This document shows, one piece after another, positions 6,509-14,004 of a DNA stretch of 16,557 nt. The translations under genes were made by a program, and so were the position numbers. The stretch's first letter is position 1. Each line of letters opens with the position of its first letter. The notes beneath the pieces were generated by a model. It had not been told where the DNA came from and searched no databases. It was given only the letters and a program-made list of their open reading frames with translations. Origin of the DNA: Clostridia bacterium (GTDB taxonomy: Bacteria; Bacillota; Clostridia; Saccharofermentanales; UBA5734); the NCBI GenBank assembly GCA_017997315.1, contig JAGOFF010000026.1, positions 1 to 16,557 on the forward strand, written 5' to 3'.

Positions 6509-6543
6509 CCCGGCAGGTCCAGATCGACCCGGCCGGGTTTTTT
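6509..6543 (+). terminator. Intrinsic terminator / attenuator in the ABC-operon leader
   Basis: CCCGGC (6509-6514) pairs with GCCGGG (6532-6537), enclosing an inner stem GGTC/GACC (6516-6519 with 6526-6529) and a 6-nt loop, and is followed at once by six T residues (6538-6543). It ends 23 nt before the first permease start codon, in the same direction, so it would stop the leader transcript before the operon unless prevented. A second stable stem, CGGCGC/GCGCCG, lies at 6461-6477 and could take part in an alternative fold. No match to a known riboswitch class was recognised. Confidence 0.75.
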
Positions 6544-6566
6544 GTCGCCGGCCCACGGAGAAACAC

Positions 6567-7340
6567 ATGCAGATCCAACCCTATCTCGCCACCGCGCGCA
6601 TGGCGATGCGCGCCCAGACCAACATGGGCCTCGCCGCTCACCTGCCCCGCCTGCTCGCGGCCACCATCCGGGTCGTCCCGCTTCTGGTCGTCTGGCGGGT
6701 TATCCTGCTGCGCGGGGCGGACGTCGGCATGAGCCTGTCCCAGATGCTCGCTTACACATTCGCGGGCGCGCTGCTGTCCGACGTCCTCGAGGTCCGGACC
6801 GCGTTGTCCGCGTGGAACTACGACGGCCGGCTGGTGTCGCTGTACCAGCGCCCGATGCCGGTGCTCGGGCACGTCGTCGCGCAGACCGTCGGGGGCTGGG
6901 CGCCGGCATTGCTGTTCTTTTCGATCCCGCTGCTTCTGCTCGCGCCGCTCGCCGGGCTGGACACCGTCCCCGCCACCCTGTGGTTTTTCCCGAGCGTGCT
7001 GCTCGGGACCTCGCTCGGGTTTGCGGTGGATTTCCTGTTTGCGTGCCTGACCATCCGGCTGCGCGGGATGGCCTGGATGGTCTACGCCATCCGGATGGCG
7101 CTCGTGTCGCTGCTGTCGGGCGCGGTGATCCCGTTCGCGGTGATGCCGTTCGGACTGGACCGCATCCTCGCGTGGCAGCCGCTCGGGAGTCTCGCAGGCG
7201 CACCGCTTTCGCTGCTCGTCGGCACCGGCGACCCCGTGCGGGTGCTGTTGGTGCAGGCCGGCTGGAACCTCGCCCTGTGGCCGCTCGCCGTCGTGCTGTT
7301 CGCGCGCTCGCGGGAAAGGATGGCCAGTTATGGAGGGTAA
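6567..7340 (+). CDS. ABC-2 type transporter permease (first subunit)
   Basis: A 257-residue integral membrane protein with about six hydrophobic segments, of the size and style of the ABC-2 family permeases (PF06182/DUF990-like) that occur in pairs with a COG4586-type ATPase. Starts at MQIQPYLATARMAMRAQTNM; GGAG is 7 nt before the ATG. A longer in-frame start at 6492 would run through the terminator and is rejected. Its last 11 nt overlap the next permease gene. The cytoplasmic N-terminal stretch and the segment AWNYDGRLVSLYQRPMPVLG (coupling-helix-like, between TM2 and TM3) match the family layout. Substrate unknown; such systems are usually annotated as exporters, some linked to drug or peptide resistance. 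Expression is likely governed by the leader terminator just upstream. A deleted second copy of its 5' part lies at 6021-6097. Confidence 0.85.
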   Translation: MQIQPYLATARMAMRAQTNMGLAAHLPRLLAATIRVVPLLVVWRVILLRGADVGMSLSQMLAYTFAGALLSDVLEVRTALSAWNYDGRLVSLYQRPMPVLGHVVAQTVGGWAPALLFFSIPLLLLAPLAGLDTVPATLWFFPSVLLGTSLGFAVDFLFACLTIRLRGMAWMVYAIRMALVSLLSGAVIPFAVMPFGLDRILAWQPLGSLAGAPLSLLVGTGDPVRVLLVQAGWNLALWPLAVVLFARSRERMASYGG

Positions 7341-8184
7341 ACGGTCCGGACTGCGGCAGGTGTTCGCCCTGTTCGCGCTGTACGCGCGGATGGATTTCGC
7401 CTGGCTGCTGCGCGACACCATGACCGCGCTGCTCGTGATCGCGGCCGAGCTGACCGCCCAGGTCGCGGGAGTCACGGGGGTGTTCCTCATCGCGTGGCGG
7501 TTCGACGGCATCGGGGGGATGGACCGGTACGAGGTGCTTCTCCTGCTGGGCTTCTCGACGATGGTCCAGGGGTTGTTCTCCCTGTTTTTCAACGGAGGGA
7601 ACACCGGCCACCTGTCCCGGCGCATCGGGCGCGGGCAGCTGGAGCATATGATGATCCAACCGGTCCCGCTGAGGGTGCAGCTCCTGACCGACGGCTTCCT
7701 GCCGGCCTCGGGGTGCAGCGGACTGGTCGCGGGGACCCTGATCGCGGCGGCCGCGGTCCGGCGCCTCGGACTGCCGGTCACCCCGGGATGGCTGCTGCTG
7801 TTCGCGGGCCAGCTCATCGCGGCGCTGGCGGTCCTGCTCGGGATGCTGTACCTCGGATCGTCCGCGGCGTTCTGGTATCCGTCCGCGGCGGAAGAGATCG
7901 CGACCGACGTCTATGACACCGCCGCCCGGCTGTCGGGATTCCCGCTGTCCGACCTGTCCCGGGGCGTGCAGGGCGTACTCCTCACCGCACTCCCCGCGGG
8001 GCTGATCGCCTGGTTCCCGACCCTCGTGCTGCTCGGCCGGCCCCCGTTCGGACTGGGCGCGTGGTTCCCGTTCGCGCTGGCCGCGCTGCTCGCGGTACTG
8101 GCCGGCATCGTGATGAAGAAAGGATGGACGTATTATGCCCGGCAAGGATCGCCCCGGTACTCGGACCTGGGGCACAGAAGATAA
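7330..8184 (+). CDS. ABC-2 type transporter permease (second subunit, DUF990-like)
   Basis: A 284-residue integral membrane protein with about six hydrophobic segments. The stretch LSRRIGRGQLEHMMIQPVPL followed by VQLLTDGF resembles the conserved cytoplasmic segment of PF06182 permeases (usually ...GELDRLLLRPLPPLFQLL...). It starts inside the end of the first permease gene (11-nt overlap) with AAAGGA upstream, so the two are translationally coupled and probably form a heterodimer in the membrane. Its C-terminal codons and TAA stop lie in the first unit of a 42-bp tandem repeat that also holds the start region of the ATP-binding gene. Transport direction and substrate cannot be told from sequence. 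Confidence 0.87.
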   Translation: MEGKRSGLRQVFALFALYARMDFAWLLRDTMTALLVIAAELTAQVAGVTGVFLIAWRFDGIGGMDRYEVLLLLGFSTMVQGLFSLFFNGGNTGHLSRRIGRGQLEHMMIQPVPLRVQLLTDGFLPASGCSGLVAGTLIAAAAVRRLGLPVTPGWLLLFAGQLIAALAVLLGMLYLGSSAAFWYPSAAEEIATDVYDTAARLSGFPLSDLSRGVQGVLLTALPAGLIAWFPTLVLLGRPPFGLGAWFPFALAALLAVLAGIVMKKGWTYYARQGSPRYSDLGHRR

Positions 8185-8282
8185 AGGGAGGGGTTCCGCA
8201 ATGCAGACCCGTGGCATAGAAGATAAAGGGAGTGATTCCGCAATGCAGATCCAGGCAATGGAAGATAAAGGGAGTAGCTCCG
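8171..8282 (+). repeat. 42-bp tandem repeat (about 2.7 units) duplicating the ATP-binding gene's start region
   Basis: Units start at 8171, 8213 and 8255. Each carries AGATAAAGGGAG, a ribosome binding site; the first two also carry TTCCGCAATGCAGA, including an ATG at 8201 and 8243. The period is exactly 42 nt (14 codons), so all units stay in the ATP-binding gene's frame and are read as repeats of the type EDKGSDSAMQ. The first unit also contains the stop codon of the upstream permease. Units one and two differ at only a few positions, indicating a recent duplication. Confidence 0.9.
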
Positions 8283-9274
8283 GCGACGCGGTCGTCGTCC
8301 GGCACGTCACCAAGACGTTCGAGCGGCGGGAGCGCGCGCTCGCGGGAGAGGGTGTGCTGCGCGGGCTGCTGCACCCGCACAAGTCGGTTCTGACCGCGCT
8401 CGATGACATCTCGTTCCGGATCGCCCCGGGCGGTTTCGTGGCGTACGCAGGACCCAACGGGGCGGGCAAGAGCACCACGATGAAGCTGCTGTGCGGCATG
8501 CTGATGCCCGGATCGGGCGACATCCGGGTGCTCGGACTGTCCCCGCGCCGGAACCGGATCCGGCTGATGCGCCGGATCGGGGTGCTGTTCGGCAACCGCA
8601 CCGAGCTGTGGTGGGACCACCCGGTGATCCAGAGTTTCGAATGGAAACGGGTGGTGTGGGACATCCCGCCCGAGGTCTACCGCGAGAACCTCGCGATGGT
8701 CACCGAACTCCTCGACCTGTCCGGGCTGCTGCACACCTTCACGCGCGAGCTCTCGCTCGGGCAGCGGATGCGCGCGGACCTCGCGCTGATGCTGCTGCAC
8801 TCCCCGGAGCTCGTGCTTCTCGACGAGCCGACGCTCGGCCTCGACGTGGTCGCCAAGCGCCAGATGATCGGATTTCTCAAGACCCTGAACCGGGAAAAAG
8901 GGGTCACGATCCTCGTGACCTCGCACGACATGGACGACCTCGAGGAGATGGCCGAACGCGTGCTCATGATCGCGGAGGGCCAGATCGTGTACGACGGGGG
9001 GTTCGACGGGCTCCGGCGGGTGGCGGGCAGCCTGTCGCGCATCGCGCTCACGATGGCGGACGGACAGGAACCCGCGATCGAGGGGACGCGGCTGCTGACC
9101 GCGCGCCGCGGGGTGTACGAGTTCGAGGTCGACCTCGACCGGACGCCGGTACGCGAGCTGCTCGGGCGCGTGGCGCAGCTCGAGGGGGTCCGGGACGTGG
9201 AACTGCGCAAGGCCCCGATCGAGGAAGTCGTCGCGGGGCTGTACACGGTGTGGAAGAACGGGGGGCCGGACTGA
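8201..9274 (+). CDS. ABC transporter ATP-binding protein (COG4586-like)
   Basis: A 357-residue ATPase subunit powering the two upstream permeases. Counting from the ATG at 8201, it shows Walker A GPNGAGKST (84-92), signature LSLGQ (184-188), Walker B LVLLDEP (204-210), D-loop GLD and H-loop TSHD (His242). The RGLLHPHKSVLTALDDISF insertion before Walker A and the LFGNRTELWWDHP segment are typical of the COG4586 group; the usual Q-loop glutamine position appears to be Asn132. The last roughly 90 residues form an accessory domain. Start choice is ambiguous: ATGs at 8201 and 8243 both have duplicated ribosome binding sites, and the shorter form (343 residues) looks closer to family length. The best Shine-Dalgarno (AAAGGGAGGGG) precedes 8201. 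It begins 16 nt after the permease stop. Confidence 0.92.
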   Translation: MQTRGIEDKGSDSAMQIQAMEDKGSSSGDAVVVRHVTKTFERRERALAGEGVLRGLLHPHKSVLTALDDISFRIAPGGFVAYAGPNGAGKSTTMKLLCGMLMPGSGDIRVLGLSPRRNRIRLMRRIGVLFGNRTELWWDHPVIQSFEWKRVVWDIPPEVYRENLAMVTELLDLSGLLHTFTRELSLGQRMRADLALMLLHSPELVLLDEPTLGLDVVAKRQMIGFLKTLNREKGVTILVTSHDMDDLEEMAERVLMIAEGQIVYDGGFDGLRRVAGSLSRIALTMADGQEPAIEGTRLLTARRGVYEFEVDLDRTPVRELLGRVAQLEGVRDVELRKAPIEEVVAGLYTVWKNGGPD

Positions 9275-9358
9275 AAGCAGACGAAACACCTTGATAACAT
9301 GTAGAATGAAATCAACGGTAACCGCCGGCCGCAAGGCAAGGAGCCCCGGGGTGCAACG

Positions 9359-12300
9359 ATGAGTCAGGTTGTCACGATCGCCCTTGCCAACAACGCCGCT
9401 CTGTTGATGGTCCTCTCCATCATCTACGAGCTCGGATATCTCGTGCCCCCGCGGTTCCAGCGATGGCGGCCGGTCGTGGACGGGCTGCTCATCGCCGTGA
9501 TCTGCACGGTGATCATGTCCATGCCCTTCACCCTGACTTCCGGCATCGTATTTGACACCCGGTCGATCCTGATCAGCGTCACCGCGTTCACGTTCGGACT
9601 GGTCCCCGCCGCCATCACCGTCGCAGCCGCGGTACTGGTCCGGGTGCTGGCGGGCGGGGCCGGAACCGTGGCCGGCATCGCGGTCATCCTGTCCAGCGCG
9701 CTAATCGGACTCGCCTGGCGCCGGTGGCTGTATCCGCGGTCGCCCCGGTGGCGCTGGCTTGGCGTCTATCTGATGGGCATCGTTGTCCACGCCGCCATGC
9801 TCGGCTGTATGGCTTTGCTTCCCGCCGGGTCCGTGCGACCCGTCCTGCGGGCGATCGCCGTACCGGTTCTGGTCGTGTATCCGATCGCCACGGTCTTGCT
9901 CAGCCTGATGCTCCTGCGACAGCAGCAGCGGCGACAGGCGCAGGAACAGGTACGGGCGTCGGAGGAGCGGTTCCGGGCGCTTTTCGACAAGGCGCCGATC
10001 GGATATCAGTCCCTCAACGAGGAAGGCCGATTCATCGACGTCAACCAGCAGTGGCTCGACCTGCTGGGGTATGACCGCGGGGAGGTCATCGGACGGTGGT
10101 TCGGGGATTTCCTCGCGGACGACCGTCAGCGGGATCGTTTCCTGGAGCGGTTTCCCCTTTTCAAGCAGGCTGGCCGGATCCGCGACGAATTCGAGATGCG
10201 CCGCAAGGACGGACAGATCCTGTCGCTTTCGTTCGAGAGCCGGATCAGCCGGGATCCGGAAGGCCGGTTCCGCAGGACCCACTGCGTCCTGCAGGACATC
10301 ACCGAACGGAAGCAGGCGGAAGCGGCCCTCCGCGAGAGCGAAGAAAAGTACCGGATCCTGTTCGAGACCATGGCGGTGGGCGTAGTCTACCAGGCGACCG
10401 ATGGGCGGATCCTCTCGGCCAACCCGGCCGCGGAACGGATTCTCGGATTCTCCCTCGCCGAGCTATCGGACCGGTCGTCGAGGGACCCCGACTGGCGGGC
10501 GATCCGCGAGGACGGCACACCGGTCGACGGATCCGAGCATCCCGCCATGGTGGCACTGCGGAACCGGGCCCGGTTCGGGCCGTTTGTCATGGGGGTGTAC
10601 CAGCCGAAACTCCGGGACCACGTCTGGCTGTCGATCATCGCGACGCCGCTGTTCCGCCCCGGCGACCCCGAACCCTGTCAGGTCTACACAACGTTCCAGG
10701 ACATCACCGCCGAACGGAAGGCATATCAGGACTACCATCTCCTGTTTACCCGGATGGTCGACGCCTTCGCGCTGCATGAGCTTGTCTGCGACGACCAGGG
10801 CCAGCCGGCGGACTACCGGTTCCTGGCGGTCAATCCCGCGTTCGAGGCGATGACCGGGCTCCGGGCGGCGGACATCGTCGGCCGGAACGTAATGGAGGTT
10901 CTGCCGGATACCGAGCGGCACTGGATCGAAGCGTACGGCCGGGTCGCCCAGACCGGTGAGCCGACCATGTTCGAAGACTACTCGGAAGCCCTCGGCAAAT
11001 ATTTCGAGGTGAGCGCCTACCGCCCCGCACCGGGCCAGTTCGCCTGCACCTTCTCCGATATCACCCAGCGCAAGCTGGCCGAGGCCGCCGAGCGGGAGAC
11101 CTTGTCCCGGTTGCAGGCGCTGCTCGATCACAGCCCGGGTCCGATCGTGATCCTGGACGCGGACGTACGGTGCGTCGTGGTCTCCCGATCCGCCGCCTCG
11201 ATCCTGGGGATGGATACGGACGCACTGATCGGGAAGCGGCCGGACGACGTAATGCCGGCCGAGGCCGCGCAGGCCATACTGGACGGATACGCCCGCGTCC
11301 GGGACGACGGCCAGCCCGTGGTGTTCACCACCTTGATCCCCAAGGACGGTGCGGAACGCTGGTATGTGTTCCGGCTGTTTCCGATCACACCCGCGGAAGG
11401 CGGCACCGGCCTGACCGGCCTGATCGGCTTCGAGGTCACCGAACGGGTACGGGCGGAGCAGGCGCTGGCCGCCAGTGAGAAAAAATACGAAAACTACATC
11501 GAGAACGCTCCGTACCTCGTATTCGTGGTGGACAGGACCGGCCGGTATGTTGAGGTCAACCGGTCCGCCGCGGAGATCACCGGTTACCGGCGGGAACGTC
11601 TGCTGGAGATGAACATCCGGGATATCACGATGGAATCCTCCCTCCCGGACGCTCTGGCTGCGTTCCGGACCCTGATGACAACCGGAAGCATGTACGCGGA
11701 GCTGCAGTACCGGCACGCGGACGGATCGGCCCGGTGGTGGACGATCCGTGCGGTCCGTCTGTCGGAGGACCGGTTCCTCGGGTTCTCCACGGATATCACC
11801 GCCGAGAAGGAAGCGGAGGAAAACATCCTCTACCTGAACACCCACGACCCGCTGACCGGACTTTTCAACCGCTCCTACCTCGACGTTGCGGCGGCTGCGA
11901 TGACCCCGGAGGAATGCGATCCGCTGTCGATCCTGGTCGCGGACATCAACGGACTCAAGCTGATCAACGACGCGTTCGGTGTGGCCGAGGGGGACCGGCT
12001 GATCGTCCGGACCGCCGCCCTCCTCGCCGGCTGCACACGCGAGGGAGAGGTGCTGGCCCGGACCGGCGGCGACGAATTCGCGCTGCTCATGCCGAAAACC
12101 GATTCCGCAGCTGCGCGCGAACGTATGCGGGAGATCCAGGAAGCCTGTGCCAAAGCCAACCTGCAGATTCCCAACGAGGCTTTCCGGATCAATTTTTCCG
12201 CCGGAACCGGAACCCGGGACGGCACCGGCGCGGATCTGCACGCGGTAAGCCAGCTGGCTGTGGACTACATGAACCGCGGGAAGCTGTTGGAATCCAAGAG

Positions 12301-12865
12301 TTCCCACAGCGCCATCCTCTCCTCCATCAAGGCGACCATGTTGGAGAAAAGCCACGGGACGGAGGAACACGCGGAACGTCTCGCCACGCTGACCCGGGAG
12401 ACCGCCAAGTCGCTCGGGCTGACCCAGAGCGAAATGGACCATCTCGAGCTTCTCGCGCTGCTGCACGACATCGGCAAGGTCGGCATCCCGGACCAGATCC
12501 TCAACAAACCCGGACCGCTGACCCCCGATGAATGGGACGTCATGAAAAAACATCCCGAAATCGGCTACCGGATCGCGACCGCTTCCCCGGAACTCGTCCC
12601 GATCGCGGACTCCATCCTCAGCCACCACGAGCGTTGGGACGGGAACGGGTATCCGCAGCAGCTGTCCGGGGAGTCGATCCCGCGGCTCTCCCGAATCCTG
12701 GCGGTCATCGACTCCTATGACGCGATGACCGCGGACCGGCCTTACCGCAAGGCGATGACGCACGCGCAGGCCGTGGAGGAACTCCGGTGCAACGCCGGCA
12801 CACAGTACGATCCGGAGATGGTCCGGGTGTTCCTGGAGGTCATGGAAAAGCACCCGCCGGAATAG
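9359..12865 (+). CDS. Membrane sensor with five PAS domains, GGDEF and HD-GYP (c-di-GMP turnover)
   Basis: A 1168-residue signalling protein. Residues about 5-187 form a 5TM receptor of the LytS/YhcK type. Five PAS domains follow (about 201-322, 325-452, 455-578, 583-700, 703-825), several ending in the usual DIT(E/A)(R/E)K linker. The GGDEF domain (about 828-985) has DPLTGLFNR and an intact TGGDEF (903-907), so diguanylate cyclase activity is expected; the inhibitory RxxD site five residues upstream is RxxE. The C-terminal HD-GYP domain has LLHDIGK (His1036-Asp1037) and HHERWDGNGYP (GYP at 1097-1099), predicting c-di-GMP phosphodiesterase activity. The 84-nt gap before it has TAGAAT at 9302-9307, a possible -10. 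The AAGGAG site is 16 nt from the ATG, rather far, so the start is a little uncertain. Ligand unknown; c-di-GMP role is by family. Confidence 0.93.
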   Translation: MSQVVTIALANNAALLMVLSIIYELGYLVPPRFQRWRPVVDGLLIAVICTVIMSMPFTLTSGIVFDTRSILISVTAFTFGLVPAAITVAAAVLVRVLAGGAGTVAGIAVILSSALIGLAWRRWLYPRSPRWRWLGVYLMGIVVHAAMLGCMALLPAGSVRPVLRAIAVPVLVVYPIATVLLSLMLLRQQQRRQAQEQVRASEERFRALFDKAPIGYQSLNEEGRFIDVNQQWLDLLGYDRGEVIGRWFGDFLADDRQRDRFLERFPLFKQAGRIRDEFEMRRKDGQILSLSFESRISRDPEGRFRRTHCVLQDITERKQAEAALRESEEKYRILFETMAVGVVYQATDGRILSANPAAERILGFSLAELSDRSSRDPDWRAIREDGTPVDGSEHPAMVALRNRARFGPFVMGVYQPKLRDHVWLSIIATPLFRPGDPEPCQVYTTFQDITAERKAYQDYHLLFTRMVDAFALHELVCDDQGQPADYRFLAVNPAFEAMTGLRAADIVGRNVMEVLPDTERHWIEAYGRVAQTGEPTMFEDYSEALGKYFEVSAYRPAPGQFACTFSDITQRKLAEAAERETLSRLQALLDHSPGPIVILDADVRCVVVSRSAASILGMDTDALIGKRPDDVMPAEAAQAILDGYARVRDDGQPVVFTTLIPKDGAERWYVFRLFPITPAEGGTGLTGLIGFEVTERVRAEQALAASEKKYENYIENAPYLVFVVDRTGRYVEVNRSAAEITGYRRERLLEMNIRDITMESSLPDALAAFRTLMTTGSMYAELQYRHADGSARWWTIRAVRLSEDRFLGFSTDITAEKEAEENILYLNTHDPLTGLFNRSYLDVAAAAMTPEECDPLSILVADINGLKLINDAFGVAEGDRLIVRTAALLAGCTREGEVLARTGGDEFALLMPKTDSAAARERMREIQEACAKANLQIPNEAFRINFSAGTGTRDGTGADLHAVSQLAVDYMNRGKLLESKSSHSAILSSIKATMLEKSHGTEEHAERLATLTRETAKSLGLTQSEMDHLELLALLHDIGKVGIPDQILNKPGPLTPDEWDVMKKHPEIGYRIATASPELVPIADSILSHHERWDGNGYPQQLSGESIPRLSRILAVIDSYDAMTADRPYRKAMTHAQAVEELRCNAGTQYDPEMVRVFLEVMEKHPPE

Positions 12866-12885
12866 GGCGCCGCATCTGCAGCCCC

Positions 12886-13809
12886 CTACTCCCGCCCGGA
12901 CGCGACCAGCGCGAGAAAATCCTCCTCGGTGAGGATCTCGATCCCGACGCCCTCGGCCGCGAGTTCCGCGGCCCGGCGGGATTTGGAGCTCATGGCGTGT
13001 CCCCGGAGCCGGCGCGGATCGGGCGTCCCCTCGACGAGGTAGTCCACCCCGGCGTCCACCGTGTCGGTCACCAGCCCGCCTTCGTCCGCGACGAGCCGGG
13101 CGGCCGCGGAGCGCGTCATGCTCCCCAGCGTGCCGGTAAACACCACCGTGCGGCCGCGCAGCGCCCCGTCCGTACCGGGCGCGGGCGCGGGATAGCCGTC
13201 CCGGCCCCGGCGGCTCCGCGTCGGGAGCGTCGATGCGCACGAATACACCCCCACCCGTCCCATCCGCAGCCCCGCGCCGAGCGCGAGGTCCTCGACCGCG
13301 CCGCACCCGCGCAGCCGGCAGGCCGCGAGCACGACCTCCCCGCAGGCGCGCGCGTCCTCGAGCGCGTCATGGTGCCGGAACGCGATCCCCAGGTCCCCCG
13401 CGAGCACCCCGAGCGAATAGGTCGCCCGGCCCGGCCAGATCCGGCGCGCGAGCAGGTAGGAACACAGATAGGCGCGCGGGGGCTCGTCGATCCGGTACCA
13501 GGCGGACAGCGCCCGCATCAGGCCCATGTCGAACGCGGCGTTGTGCGCGGCCAGCGGGCGGTCCCCGACCAGCGCCGCGGCCTCGGCCCACACCGCCGCG
13601 AAATCCGGAGCGTCCGCGACGTCCGCGGCGGCGATCCCGTGCAGCCGGGTGTTGAACGCGCGGAACTCCCCCGCCCCGTCCGGCGGGCGGATCAGCCGGT
13701 ACAGCCCACCCGCGGGCCGGCCGTCCTCATAGACGGCCACCCCCAGCGCACACGCGCTGAGCGGGCTCTCGTTCGCAGTCTCGAAATCCAGGGCGGCAAA
13801 ACGGATCAT
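12886..13809 (-). CDS. DEDDh 3'-5' exonuclease with C-terminal BRCT domain
   Basis: A 307-residue DnaQ-like nuclease. Exo I is FAALDFET (Asp8, Glu10), Exo II is AAHNAAFDMGLM (Asp94), and Exo III is HHDALEDA (His147, Asp152), the full DEDDh set, so it should be active on DNA 3' ends. A Pro/Arg-rich linker (about 190-217) leads to a BRCT domain (about 218-303) recognised by GRTVVFTGTLGSMTR and the DYLVEG strand, as in NAD-dependent DNA ligase. Such exonuclease-BRCT proteins resemble the DNA polymerase III epsilon family and are presumably used in repair. The ATG at 13809 was chosen because the conserved first strand starts there; no good ribosome binding site precedes it, and an ATG at 13863 would add 18 unconserved residues across an inverted repeat. 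It converges with the PAS gene, 20 nt between stops. Confidence 0.9.
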   Translation of the reverse strand: MIRFAALDFETANESPLSACALGVAVYEDGRPAGGLYRLIRPPDGAGEFRAFNTRLHGIAAADVADAPDFAAVWAEAAALVGDRPLAAHNAAFDMGLMRALSAWYRIDEPPRAYLCSYLLARRIWPGRATYSLGVLAGDLGIAFRHHDALEDARACGEVVLAACRLRGCGAVEDLALGAGLRMGRVGVYSCASTLPTRSRRGRDGYPAPAPGTDGALRGRTVVFTGTLGSMTRSAAARLVADEGGLVTDTVDAGVDYLVEGTPDPRRLRGHAMSSKSRRAAELAAEGVGIEILTEEDFLALVASGRE

Positions 13810-13823
13810 GCGGACAGCATACC

Positions 13824-13853
13824 ACTGTAACAATCCCCCCGGATTGTTGCAGT
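13824..13853. promoter_or_regulatory. 13-bp-arm inverted repeat between exonuclease and NRPS genes
   Basis: AACAATCC and GGATTGTT form perfect 8-bp arms around CCCC (13829-13848). After one T/G position, ACTG and CAGT extend each arm to 13 bp. It lies 15 nt before the exonuclease ATG and 47 nt before the NRPS -35. On the minus strand it overlaps AACAAT (13848-13843), which with TTGGGG (13871-13866) and a 17-nt spacer makes a fair promoter for the exonuclease. This fits an operator for that gene; a shared regulator for both genes is possible. No T-run follows in either direction, so a terminator is unlikely. Confidence 0.5.
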
Positions 13854-13899
13854 GTCCTAACAAATCCCCAACTTGTCCCGTATTGTCGCGCGGCTGTCC

Positions 13900-13927
13900 T
13901 TGTCCGGTAAAAAACCAAACCTATAAT
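13900..13927 (+). promoter_or_regulatory. Sigma-70-type promoter of the NRPS gene
   Basis: A perfect -10 TATAAT (13922-13927) follows TTGTCC (13900-13905) with 16 nt between, in an A-rich spacer unlike the surroundings. Transcription would begin near 13934, leaving a leader of about 70 nt before the TTG start at 14005. This is the best promoter match in the window. Confidence 0.7.
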
Positions 13928-14004
13928 GAAGAATGTCTTACATCACGGAAGCACGGCTGTCTGCCTGCGTCGATATATAAACGACTGTCAAGGGGGACAA
14001 ACGC

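Noticed and set aside
6491..6543. T-box riboswitch suggested by GTGGAAACCGCA just before the terminator
   Set aside because: The core differs from the AGGGTGGNACCGCG consensus, no stem I features (specifier loop, AGTA and GA motifs) were found, and the antiterminator pairing does not form well. A covariance search could still settle it.
6492..6566. Longer start for the first permease at 6492
   Set aside because: The extension would be encoded by the terminator hairpin and T-run; the ATG at 6567 has its own ribosome binding site and the duplicated fragment preserves this same start.
8135..8200. Upstream ATG at 8135 as start of the ABC ATP-binding gene
   Set aside because: It lies inside the second permease gene, lacks the duplicated ribosome binding sites and adds unconserved residues; the ATGs at 8201 and 8243 are better placed.
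6700..8664. Long minus-strand frame opposite the ABC transporter genes
   Set aside because: Arg/Pro/Gln-rich translation without motifs, opposite clear membrane and ATPase genes.
10463..13306. A 947-codon minus-strand frame opposite the PAS-GGDEF-HD-GYP gene
   Set aside because: No recognisable domain; it spans two real convergent genes and reflects absence of stop codons in GC-rich antisense sequence.
13810..13863. Start of the exonuclease gene at 13863
   Set aside because: It would add 18 unconserved residues encoded by the inverted repeat and the likely promoter; the conserved fold begins at the ATG at 13809.
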